This document shows positions 7,336 through 13,195 of a stretch of 13,195 nucleotides of DNA, piece after piece. The first letter of the stretch is position 1, and each line of letters opens with the position of its first letter. Both the position numbers and the translations under genes were made by a program. The stretch is from Desulfobulbaceae bacterium UBA5123. Lineage in GTDB: Bacteria > Desulfobacterota > Desulfobulbia > Desulfobulbales > UBA5123. The stretch lies in NCBI GenBank assembly GCA_002415465.1, contig DHYT01000226.1:1-13195 (forward strand), written 5' to 3'. Below the pieces are notes generated by a model, which did not search any database, was not told where the DNA came from, and was given only the letters and a program-made list of their open reading frames with translations.

Positions 7336-8535
7336 TTAGCGGCGGGCGGCCAGGGCCTGCCGCATCCGCGCGAGGGCGGTTTGCAGGGTGGCGCGGGGGC
7401 AGCCGAAGTTGAGCCGGACAAAGCCTGCGCCGTCGAATTCGCGGCCGTCGGAAAGGCCGACGCCCGCCTGTTCGAAGAAGCCGGCCGGATCGGCGATCCC
7501 GGCTTGCCGGCAGTCGAGCCAGGCCAGGTAGGTGGCCTCGATGGGCGCCATGGCGATGCCGTCCATTGCCGCCACCGCCTCGGCGACCAGCCGCCGGTTG
7601 CCGCGCAGGTAGTCGAGGAGGGCCGACCGCCACTCCCGGCTGTCCCGGTAGGCGGCCAGGGCGGCGGTGTAGCCCAGGGCATTGACATGGGGAACGATCC
7701 CGGCCATGGCGTTCTGGAAGCGGGCGCGCAGGGCGCGGTCGGCGATGATCGCCAGCGAGCAGCCCAGCCCCGGCAGGTTGAAGGTCTTGCTGGGGGCGAT
7801 GAGGGTGATGGTCCGTTGCGCGGCCTCCGGCCCCAGGGTGGCGAAGGGGATGTGCCGTTGGCCCGGATCGAGCAGGAGGCCGTTGTGGATCTCGTCGGCG
7901 CAGACCACGAGGTGGTGTTGCGCGGCGATGGCCGCGAGCCCGGCCAGTTCCGCGCGGTCAAAAACCCGGCCCACCGGGTTGTGCGGGTTGCAGAGGAGCA
8001 GCAGGCGGGTGCGGGGGGTGATCGCCGCGGCCAGGGCGGCATGGTCGATGGTCCAGCGGTTGTCCGCCTCGGCCAGCGGCACGGTGAGCAGCTCCCGGCC
8101 CGACAGGCCGGGAGCGGTCAGGAAGGGCGGGTAGACCGGGGTCATGGTCAGCACCCCGTCGCCGGTCTCGCCCACCGCCCGGCAGGCGATGTTGAGGCCG
8201 GTCACCAGCCCCGGCAGCCAGACCAGCCAGCCCGGCTCCACCTGCCAGCCGAACTCCTCGGCCAGCATCCCGACCACCGTCTCGACCAGCGCGCGCGGCG
8301 GCAGGGTGTAGCCGAAAACGCCGTGGTCGACCCGGGCGCGCAGCGCCTTGAGCACCGCCGGCGGCGAACAAAAATCCATATCCGCCACCCACAGGGGGAG
8401 GATGTCGCGATCCCGGTAGCGCTCCCATTTGAGGCTGTCTGTCTGCCGTCGGTCAATGACGGTATCGAAATCAAAGGGAATGGCCGTTTCCTTGGCGTGG
8501 AATTTGATTAGGCGCGCTGCCGGCGCACACATCAT
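7336..8535 (-). CDS. MalY/PatB-family PLP-dependent C-S lyase or aminotransferase
   Basis: Fold type I PLP enzyme. Members such as MalY, PatB and MetC-like cystathionine beta-lyases cleave C-S bonds of cystathionine or cysteine, giving thiol or sulfide, pyruvate and ammonia. In the 399-residue product, LWVADMDF (48-55), CNPHNPVGRVF (182-192), ADEIHNGL (213-220) and APSKTFNLPGLG (247-258) are the family motifs. Lys250 should form the PLP Schiff base, Asp214 should bind the pyridine nitrogen and Asn183 the ring oxygen. ATG 8535 overlaps the yjdF stop as ATGA, implying translational coupling, but it adds about 18 residues before the usual family start. An in-frame ATT at 8479-8481, preceded by AAGGA at 7 nt, would give the usual MPFDFDTVIDRR-like beginning. 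Exact substrate unknown. Confidence 0.88.
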   Translation of the reverse strand: MMCAPAARLIKFHAKETAIPFDFDTVIDRRQTDSLKWERYRDRDILPLWVADMDFCSPPAVLKALRARVDHGVFGYTLPPRALVETVVGMLAEEFGWQVEPGWLVWLPGLVTGLNIACRAVGETGDGVLTMTPVYPPFLTAPGLSGRELLTVPLAEADNRWTIDHAALAAAITPRTRLLLLCNPHNPVGRVFDRAELAGLAAIAAQHHLVVCADEIHNGLLLDPGQRHIPFATLGPEAAQRTITLIAPSKTFNLPGLGCSLAIIADRALRARFQNAMAGIVPHVNALGYTAALAAYRDSREWRSALLDYLRGNRRLVAEAVAAMDGIAMAPIEATYLAWLDCRQAGIADPAGFFEQAGVGLSDGREFDGAGFVRLNFGCPRATLQTALARMRQALAARR

Positions 8536-9176
8536 CTACTTGGTCCGGCGGTCTTTTGCAACTCATTGTCCAGTTGCCGCAGCTGGCGGTCATGGCGGCG
8601 GCCAAGGCTCAGGAGGGCCGCGATCGCCCCGATCATGGCCAGGAACATGTCGGTCTGGGTGTCCCAGACGTCGCCTTGCAGGCCCAAAAAGGCCTCGGCG
8701 TCGAGGCCGATGGCCAGGGCCACCCACCATTCGATGAACTCGTAAACGGCGCTGATCGCAAGGCAGATGCAGACGACGATGAAGAAGAGCCATCTGCCCC
8801 GCATGAGCGGGGAGCGGCGGAGCAGGATCTCGCGGGCGACCACCGCCGGCACGAACCCTTGCGCCAGGTGCCCCAGCCGGTCGTAGTGGTTGCGGGAGAG
8901 GTCGAGGGCGTCGCGCAGCCAGTTGAACAGCGGCACCTGTGCGTAGGTGTAATGGCCGCCGATCATCAGGATCACCGCATGGGCGAGGATCAGCCAGTAG
9001 GCCAGCGGGGTGAGCGGAAAGGCGGCATGGGTGGCGGCGAGGACCGCGAAGGCGATGAGCGCCGGCAGCACCTCAAGGAGCCAGGTGAGGCGGTCAAGGG
9101 GCTGGATCGCCGACCAGGCCAGGGCCGCGGCGAAGATGAGGAGCCAGAGGGCGGTGGCGCGGGGATGTTTGGGCAT
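8532..9176 (-). CDS. yjdF: YjdF-like (DUF2238) integral membrane protein
   Basis: A 214-residue membrane protein with about six hydrophobic segments (approx. 8-25, 31-49, 56-74, 104-117, 128-148 and 176-191). It carries the DUF2238 blocks GGHYTYAQVPLFNWL (73-87), HYDRLGHLAQGF (97-108), YEFIEWW (145-151) and GDVWDTQTDMFLA (168-180). The conserved His, Asp and Glu residues at membrane borders suggest a metal or enzymatic site, but the family function is not established. It is the first gene of the operon with malY (ATGA overlap) and rlmL, driven by the promoter at 9227-9255. The ribosome site is weak (AGG close to the ATG). The polar C-terminal tail after 192 is probably cytoplasmic. Confidence 0.85.
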   Translation of the reverse strand: MPKHPRATALWLLIFAAALAWSAIQPLDRLTWLLEVLPALIAFAVLAATHAAFPLTPLAYWLILAHAVILMIGGHYTYAQVPLFNWLRDALDLSRNHYDRLGHLAQGFVPAVVAREILLRRSPLMRGRWLFFIVVCICLAISAVYEFIEWWVALAIGLDAEAFLGLQGDVWDTQTDMFLAMIGAIAALLSLGRRHDRQLRQLDNELQKTAGPSR

Positions 9177-9226
9177 GGCCTGTTTTTTTGATGGTTGCGG
9201 GCAAACTGCCTTTGCTATGCTGATTC

Positions 9227-9255
9227 ATTGTAGGAAACGGGGCCGGAAAGTGCAA
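9227..9255 (-). promoter_or_regulatory. Sigma-70 promoter of the yjdF-malY-rlmL operon
   Basis: On the minus strand there is a -35 TTGCAC (9250-9255), an exact 17-bp spacer and a -10 TACAAT (9227-9232, 5 of 6 consensus bases). The start would be near 9220, about 44 nt before ATG 9176. It lies in the short gap after the cmoB stop and makes yjdF-malY-rlmL independent of cmoB. Confidence 0.75.
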
Positions 9256-9278
9256 AAGGAATCGATCCGCCGGCCCAA

Positions 9279-10238
9279 TCACCTGTTGACCCCTTTCAGG
9301 AACACCCGCAGGGGGGCCGGATAGCCCTCGATGGTTTTGCTTGGGTCGGCTGGGTCGATAAAATCATGGTACGACTCAAAGGTCATCCAGTCGGTCTTGC
9401 GCTGCTCATCCGGGCCCATGGGGTGGCTGCAGAAGATCTTGATCTCCCGGAACCCCGCCCGGCCGAGCCAGTTGGCAAGGCAGGCGCCGGTGGGGACGAA
9501 AAAGGTGCCCGGCGCCTTGGCGTAGGTTTTTTCCGGGAAGAGGGCGATGGGCGCGTCGCCGGGGATGGCCTGGGATTCGACGATCAGGGTGCCGCCCGGC
9601 CGCATCGCCTTCTTGACCTCGCGCAGCGATTCCACGGGCGAGATGCGGTGGTAGAGGATGCCCATCAGGAAGATCACGTCAAAGCAGTTCTCGTAGAGAC
9701 CGAGATGTTCGACGCCGAGCAGTTCGGTGTGCAGGTTGTCGAGCCCGGCCAGGCTGTTCAGGGTCTGGAAGGCGAAGTAGTGCTGGAGGTAGGGCTCGAA
9801 GCCCAGCACCAGTTCCGGCCGGTGGTGCGCCATCCGGAACATGTAGTAGCCGTTGTTGGAACCGATGTCGGCAACCCTCTTGCCGGCAAGATCGGGCAGC
9901 TCCGGCAGCAGCCGGCCCCATTTGCGGCAGCTCCGCCACTCGGCGTCGATGTCGATCCCGAACACCGACCACGGCCCCTTGCGCCAGGGCATGAAGGCCC
10001 GCAGGGTTTCGTGGAGCGTCTGCCGGTCCGTTTCGTTCAGTTCGTTGCCGGCGCCGATGGTCACCGTGTCGCCGCCCAGGTCGAGGTGGCCGGCGCGCAG
10101 GTGGCGGACCGCCTCGAACGGCTCGCGGAAGCGGAGGATGCCTTTCTTGTCGGACCCGAGAAGCTGTTCGTTGGCGGCCCGCAGGGCGCGGATGGCATCC
10201 TTGTCCGCATGGCGCAGGAGGTCGAGGTAATCGTTCAT
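9279..10238 (-). CDS. cmoB: tRNA U34 carboxymethyltransferase
   Basis: Transfers the carboxymethyl group of carboxy-SAM to 5-hydroxyuridine at tRNA position 34, giving cmo5U, which widens wobble decoding. The 319-residue product (E. coli 323) contains FMPWRKGPW (82-90), AEWRS (99-103), GILYHR (193-198), RKTDWMTFESY (280-290) and the C-terminal EGYPAPLR (304-311). Lys87, Tyr196 and Arg311 line up, with a constant offset of 4, with the carboxy-SAM ligands of E. coli CmoB as I recall them (K91, Y200, R315). The SAM loop reads DIGSNNGYYMF (124-134) instead of DVGCGSGYHMW. I chose ATG 10238 because the longer frame from 10313 starts inside the promoter (10285-10313). The ribosome site is weak. cmoA lies about 600 nt away on the same strand, separated by an opposing cupin gene. 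Confidence 0.93.
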   Translation of the reverse strand: MNDYLDLLRHADKDAIRALRAANEQLLGSDKKGILRFREPFEAVRHLRAGHLDLGGDTVTIGAGNELNETDRQTLHETLRAFMPWRKGPWSVFGIDIDAEWRSCRKWGRLLPELPDLAGKRVADIGSNNGYYMFRMAHHRPELVLGFEPYLQHYFAFQTLNSLAGLDNLHTELLGVEHLGLYENCFDVIFLMGILYHRISPVESLREVKKAMRPGGTLIVESQAIPGDAPIALFPEKTYAKAPGTFFVPTGACLANWLGRAGFREIKIFCSHPMGPDEQRKTDWMTFESYHDFIDPADPSKTIEGYPAPLRVFLKGVNR

Positions 10239-10284
10239 GTCCGTAATCGAGGTTGCTGTTGAAAATGGGTCATGGCAAGGGGCA

Positions 10285-10313
10285 TCTATAAGCCGTCTTG
10301 CCCGTGTCGTCAA
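10285..10313 (-). promoter_or_regulatory. Sigma-70 promoter of cmoB
   Basis: The minus strand has a -35 TTGACG (10308-10313, 5 of 6), a 17-bp spacer and a -10 TATAGA (10285-10290, 4 of 6). Transcription would start near 10278, about 40 nt before ATG 10238. This shows cmoB does not depend on read-through from cmoA. Confidence 0.72.
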
Positions 10314-10316
10314 ATC

Positions 10317-10330
10317 GGCGGCGCGCCGCC
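10317..10330. repeat. GC palindrome between divergent promoters
   Basis: GGCGGCGCGCCGCC is a perfect 14-base palindrome just upstream of the cmoB -35 box and 20 nt left of the FNR-like site. It may be an operator or simply GC-rich chance; no regulator can be named. Confidence 0.3.
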
Positions 10331-10350
10331 CGACAAGAAAAATGAGCAGG

Positions 10351-10366
10351 CTTGACGCAGGTCAAG
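10351..10366 (+). promoter_or_regulatory. FNR/HcpR-type (CRP-FNR family) operator upstream of the cupin gene
   Basis: CTTGAC-GCAG-GTCAAG is a perfect 6-bp inverted repeat with a 4-bp spacer. Its TTGAC-N4-GTCAA core has the architecture of CRP/FNR-family sites (FNR: TTGAT-N4-ATCAA), and the C/G version suits Dnr/HcpR-like members. The centre at 10358.5 lies 41.5 bp before the start predicted from the -10 box at 10388-10393, the position for class II activation with the site replacing the -35 element. Which regulator binds is inference. Confidence 0.65.
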
Positions 10367-10387
10367 GAAGATTTCCCGCTCTTCCGC

Positions 10388-10393
10388 CATAGT
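10388..10393 (+). promoter_or_regulatory. -10 box of the FNR-type cupin promoter
   Basis: CATAGT matches TATAAT at 4 of 6 bases and has no separate -35 box at 17 bp; the palindrome at 10351-10366 occupies that place. The start would be near 10400, giving a leader of about 60 nt before ATG 10460. Confidence 0.5.
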
Positions 10394-10459
10394 GGGGTTG
10401 CAGGCGCTGTTGCCGAGGGCAGAGGCGCGCGAAACAATCCAACATTCAGGAGGTATGAC

Positions 10460-10777
10460 ATGAAAACCGTTGCCTTGGCCGATTGCCGTGAATTCAGTGA
10501 CAAGGGGATGACCCGGGTCATCGTTCACGACTCCGCCTATTTCAAGTGTATCAACTTCAACCTCAAGGCGGGGCAGGTCTTTCCGGTGCACTCCCACAAG
10601 CTTGAGGGCGAGCTCTCCATCGTCGTCATCGAGGGGACGGGCGAGTTTTTGGGCGACAACGACACCGCCTTTGCCGCCAATACCGGCGATATCCTGATCT
10701 CGGAGATCGCCGAGCCGCACGGGGTGCGCGCCACCACCGACATGCGGATCCTGGTCACCATCGCCCCGCCGATCTGA
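10460..10777 (+). CDS. Small single-domain cupin protein
   Basis: A 105-residue cupin. The first cupin motif, GQVFPVHSHKLEGE (38-51), supplies His44, His46 and Glu51; the second region supplies His87 (EPHGVRA). Together these form a typical metal site in a beta-barrel. Such small cupins may be metal enzymes or ligand sensors; no substrate can be assigned. The start is set by a perfect AGGAGG (10448-10453) 6 nt before ATG 10460; a TTG-initiated frame from 10352 would begin inside the FNR-type operator and is rejected. The gene faces right between cmoB and cmoA, which are both on the minus strand, and converges with cmoA. Its promoter suggests induction by low oxygen or nitrosative stress rather than a role in tRNA modification. 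No clear terminator was seen in 10778-10837. Confidence 0.87.
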   Translation: MKTVALADCREFSDKGMTRVIVHDSAYFKCINFNLKAGQVFPVHSHKLEGELSIVVIEGTGEFLGDNDTAFAANTGDILISEIAEPHGVRATTDMRILVTIAPPI

Positions 10778-10837
10778 TTGTTTTTGCGGCCGTCGCGAGT
10801 TGCTGTCTGTGATTAGGCGTTGGCCAACCGCCAAATC

Positions 10838-11560
10838 TCACTTCACGGCGAGGATGGCAACGAAGTTGAACCACTGGCAGAACGGCTCCACCCGCTGGAA
10901 CCCGGCCCGTTGCAGGAGGTCGATGTTCTCGGCCAGGGTAAAGGGGATCAGCACGTTTTCAAGGGCCTCCCGCTTGCGGCTGATCTCGAGTTCCGAGTAG
11001 CCCTGGGACCGTTTGAAATCGTGGTAGCAATCGATAAAGGCGCGGTTGATGAGCGGGTCCGGCGAGAGGATCTTCTCGCTGATGATGAGGACGCCGCCCG
11101 GCCGCAGGGCGGCGCTGATCTTCTTGAGGAAATCCAGTCGCAGCACGGGGCGGATGAACTGCATGGTGTAGTTGAGGATGATGGCGCCGGCCTCGTCGAG
11201 CGCGGTGTGCAGGATGTCGTCCTCGATGAATGCGAGCTGGTCGTTCTTGCCGTACATCTCCGCCTTCAGGCGCGCCTTGGCGAGCATCGGCGGTGAGTTG
11301 TCGATGCCGGTGAAGCGCAGGTTGAGCTGCTCCAGCCGCTTGGCGAGCTTGAGCAGGGTGGCGCCGGTGGAGCAGCCGAGGTCGTAGACCCGGTCCCCGT
11401 TCCGGAGAAAGCGGGCCAGCAACTGGGCGCTCATCCCGACAACCTGCTCGTAGCCCGGCACCGACCGGGAGAGCATGTCGTCAAAGACCTCGGCCACCCC
11501 TTCGGTAAAGCGGAAATCCTCTTTTATCTCGCCGTTGGCGAACAGGTTGTCGCGGCTCAT
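10838..11560 (-). CDS. cmoA: Carboxy-SAM synthase
   Basis: Converts SAM plus prephenate to carboxy-SAM, the donor used by CmoB. The 240-residue product (E. coli about 247) shows RSVPGY (32-37), the SAM motif YDLGCSTGAT (59-68), GIDNSPPML (85-93), LNYTMQF (129-135) and the hallmark YHDFKRSQGYSELEISRKR (179-197). Arg197 aligns with E. coli Arg199, which as I recall contacts the carboxylate of carboxy-SAM. ATG 11560 overlaps the TGA of the upstream lyase gene as ATGA, with GGGAGG just ahead, so it is translationally coupled and is the third gene of yhbY-lyase-cmoA. Confidence 0.95.
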   Translation of the reverse strand: MSRDNLFANGEIKEDFRFTEGVAEVFDDMLSRSVPGYEQVVGMSAQLLARFLRNGDRVYDLGCSTGATLLKLAKRLEQLNLRFTGIDNSPPMLAKARLKAEMYGKNDQLAFIEDDILHTALDEAGAIILNYTMQFIRPVLRLDFLKKISAALRPGGVLIISEKILSPDPLINRAFIDCYHDFKRSQGYSELEISRKREALENVLIPFTLAENIDLLQRAGFQRVEPFCQWFNFVAILAVK

Positions 11561-12444
11561 TTCCCCTCCCGCCGGTGGTTGTCGCCTGCCCCGGCGTAGC
11601 GCGTCTCTTCCCGATGGTATTCGTCAAAGCCCACCACTTGCCGCAGCTCCCGGAAATCGAGCAGCCGCTCCGGATGGTTGCCGGCGGCAAGGGTCGCCAG
11701 CGCCTCCTGCATGGCGCGGGCGGCGCAGCTCAAAAGGGTCAGCGGGTAGGCGGCGATCTTGTAGCCCATGGCGGCAAGCGTGGCCGGCGGCAGGATCGGC
11801 GTTTGCCCCTGCTCCAGCATGTTGGCGAGTTTCGGCACCGGCGTGGCCGCGCAGAAGGCGCGCATCTCCTCTTCCGATTGCGGCGCTTCGAGAAAAACGA
11901 TGTCGGCGCCGATCTCGGCAAACGCCTCCACCCGCCGGAGCGCTTCGTCAAGGCCGTGGGTGGCGCGGGCGTCGGTGCGGGCGAGGATGATGATGTCGTC
12001 GCCCTCGTCGCGGGCGTCCACCGCCGCCCGGATGCGCGCCAGGGCCTCATCGCGCCCCACCACCTGCTTGCCCGCGGTGTGTCCGCACCGCTTGGGGGCC
12101 GCCTGGTCCTCGATCATCACCCCGGCAAAGCCCGCCTGCCGGTAGCCGCGCACCGTCCGTTTGACGTTCATGGCGTTGCCGTAGCCGGTGTCGCCGTCGC
12201 CGATCACCGGGATTTGCACCCGCGAGCAGATGGCGAGCCCCTGGTCGATCATCTCCCCGTATGAGATAAGGCCGGTGTCCGGCAGCCCCAGCCGGGCGGC
12301 GGCAACGGCAAAGCCGCTCATGAAGGTGAGCGGGAAGCCGGCCGCCTCGATGAGCCCGGCCGACAGGCCGTCGAAACAGCACGGCATCGGCAGCAGTTCC
12401 GGCCCGGCCAGCAGTTGCCGGAGTTTTTCGACCTGATTGGCCAT
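11557..12444 (-). CDS. Isocitrate lyase/PEP mutase-superfamily enzyme
   Basis: A 295-residue TIM-barrel enzyme of the superfamily that includes methylisocitrate lyase (PrpB), dimethylmalate lyase, oxaloacetate decarboxylase and PEP mutase. It has GDGDTGYGN (82-90) for Mg binding, IEDQ (111-114), the active loop KRCGH (118-122) with the catalytic Cys120 of lyases, and ILARTDA (153-159). Length and the KRCGH loop favour a lyase splitting a 2-methyl(iso)citrate-like substrate, but GDGDTGYGN is nearer the dimethylmalate lyase/phosphorylmutase branch and no propionate genes are nearby, so the substrate is open. ATG 12444 lies 8 nt after the yhbY stop. The open frame continues upstream to 12552 through yhbY, but that extension has no family likeness. 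The end overlaps cmoA by ATGA. Confidence 0.85.
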   Translation of the reverse strand: MANQVEKLRQLLAGPELLPMPCCFDGLSAGLIEAAGFPLTFMSGFAVAAARLGLPDTGLISYGEMIDQGLAICSRVQIPVIGDGDTGYGNAMNVKRTVRGYRQAGFAGVMIEDQAAPKRCGHTAGKQVVGRDEALARIRAAVDARDEGDDIIILARTDARATHGLDEALRRVEAFAEIGADIVFLEAPQSEEEMRAFCAATPVPKLANMLEQGQTPILPPATLAAMGYKIAAYPLTLLSCAARAMQEALATLAAGNHPERLLDFRELRQVVGFDEYHREETRYAGAGDNHRREGK

Positions 12445-12452
12445 GATCCCGT

Positions 12453-12785
12453 TCAGCCCGGCAGATGCACCCGCCGTTCGGCCGGCAGGTCGGGATTGGG
12501 CCGGTACAGCAGACAGATGCGGCCGATCACCTGCACCAGGGCGGCCCGGCATTTCAGGGCCAGGGCGGCGCTGCCTTCCTTGCGGTCGTCCGGGAAGTTT
12601 TCCTGAATCTTCACCTTCACCAGTTCATGGGCGTCCAGCACCTCTTCCACGGCCGTGATCTGGCTCATGGTGATGCCTTCGCGGCCGAGCATGGCCAGCG
12701 GTTTGAGATGATGGGCCAGGCCGCGCAGGTGGCGGATCTGGGCGGGGCTCAGTTGGGGAGCCTTTTTTTTCTTTGGTTTGGCCAT
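12453..12785 (-). CDS. yhbY: YhbY-family (CRS1-YhbY/CRM) RNA-binding protein
   Basis: A 110-residue single CRM-domain protein. Family members bind pre-50S ribosomal particles and assist assembly. After a basic start (MAKPKKKKAP), LSPAQIRHLRGLAHHLKPLAMLGREGIT (12-39) holds the GxxG-like RNA-binding loop (here GREG), followed by VEEVLDAHELVKVKI (46-60) and the ALVQVIGRICLLYRPN end (81-96). Length is typical. The best ribosome site, AAAGGA, is about 13 nt from ATG 12785, rather far, but no better in-frame start exists. It is the first gene of the operon with the lyase and cmoA. No clear promoter was found in 12786-12899. Confidence 0.9.
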   Translation of the reverse strand: MAKPKKKKAPQLSPAQIRHLRGLAHHLKPLAMLGREGITMSQITAVEEVLDAHELVKVKIQENFPDDRKEGSAALALKCRAALVQVIGRICLLYRPNPDLPAERRVHLPG

Positions 12786-12899
12786 GGCGGCGATGCATCC
12801 TTTCGTGATGTGTTGTGTGGGTATTTTTTGGGCAACAATAGTGGAAAAAACTGTGCGCGTCCACCGATGTCTCCATTGGATTGCGGAATAGAATAAATC

Positions 12900-13195
12900 C
12901 TACAGAAAATCAAGGATTTTTGCGAAATCACGGGCAAGTGGTTCGCGCAGCTTGCGGTTGTAGATGGCGGCGGCCGGGTGGTAGACCGGGAGGATCGGAT
13001 AGCCGTTGTCGGTGAATGGCCGGCCGTGGCATGCGCCGATCACGGCCTCGGGCCGGAAGAGGTGCAGGGCGAAGCGGCCCAGGGCGACGATGAGCTTGGG
13101 CCGGATGATCGCCACCTGTTGCGCCAGGAAGGGCAGGCAGGCCTCGATCTCCGCCGGGAGCGGGTCCCGGTTGTCGGGCGGCCGGCACTTGAGGA
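12900..13195 (-). CDS. Type 4 (Fe-S) uracil-DNA glycosylase, C-terminal part
   Basis: The reading frame runs off the right edge, so only the last 97 residues are seen. LKCRPPDNRDPLPAEIEACLPFL carries two cysteines spaced as in the last two ligands of the 4Fe-4S cluster of type 4 enzymes. PKLIVALGRFA and YHPAAAIYN follow; the latter is the family form of the HP motif that contacts the DNA minor groove. Such enzymes remove uracil from DNA to start base excision repair. The missing N-terminal part (to the right) should hold the first two cysteines and the GEAPG motif. A Met at 13115 is internal and not the start. Confidence 0.88.
   Translation of the reverse strand, partial: LKCRPPDNRDPLPAEIEACLPFLAQQVAIIRPKLIVALGRFALHLFRPEAVIGACHGRPFTDNGYPILPVYHPAAAIYNRKLREPLARDFAKILDFL

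Noticed and set aside
6640..8511. 623-residue open frame antisense to rlmL and malY
   Set aside because: It spans two well-identified genes on the other strand; composition is typical of a GC-rich shadow frame.
9240..9276. GGGCCGG/CCGGCCC inverted repeat as a cmoB terminator
   Set aside because: The loop is 23 nt, no U-run follows on the minus strand, and it overlaps the -35 region of the yjdF promoter.
10831..10853. TTGGCCAA-containing hairpin between the cupin gene and cmoA as a terminator (true position about 10821-10835)
   Set aside because: The palindrome has no loop and no T-run on either strand.
12445..12552. N-terminal extension of the lyase gene
   Set aside because: It lies inside yhbY in another frame, has no family similarity, and ATG 12444 fits the family start.

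Overview
This is a GC-rich (roughly 60-65% by eye) bacterial chromosome segment. Gene content and protein style suggest a Gram-negative anaerobe of the Desulfobacterota/deltaproteobacterial type. The pointers are an rnc-radical SAM pair, a stand-alone RlmL-half methyltransferase, a CmoA/CmoB pair with a variant SAM loop in CmoB, a Cache chemoreceptor and an FNR/HcpR-like operator. The taxonomy is inference; no rRNA is present. The gene content is mostly housekeeping, and I do not see a clear undescribed multi-gene system. The best leads are regulatory sites and departures from family norms.

Layout: 1-289 is the distal (trailer) end of a type I-C-like CRISPR array ending in a decayed repeat; the leader and any cas genes would lie to the left, outside the window. 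Next comes a complete tRNA-Cys(GCA) unit on the minus strand (446-521) with its own promoter and a strong terminator. On the plus strand, rnc (RNase III) and an Elp3-like radical SAM gene form a two-gene operon that ends in a bidirectional terminator shared with amt. The ammonium transporter amt (minus) has a well-formed sigma-54 promoter and no glnK beside it. Upstream of it, also on the minus strand, is a chemoreceptor gene with its own terminator.

6181-9176 is a minus-strand operon: yjdF-like membrane protein, MalY/PatB aminotransferase, RlmL-type 23S rRNA methyltransferase. It runs from a good sigma-70 promoter (9227-9255) to a probable terminator (6128-6174). cmoB (minus) has its own promoter. 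A small cupin gene on the plus strand, with an FNR-type palindrome placed as in a class II promoter, lies between cmoB and cmoA. cmoA is the last gene of a tightly packed minus-strand run, yhbY - isocitrate lyase/PEP mutase-family enzyme - cmoA. The window ends inside a type 4 (Fe-S) uracil-DNA glycosylase gene (minus), which lacks its N-terminal part.

Functional links: CmoA makes carboxy-SAM and CmoB uses it to modify U34 of tRNAs. RNase III, YhbY, RlmL, CmoA, CmoB and tRNA-Cys all belong to RNA processing or translation. Nitrogen limitation (sigma-54, amt) and probably anaerobic or nitrosative signals (FNR-like site, cupin) are the visible regulatory inputs. No gap between genes exceeds 300 bases.
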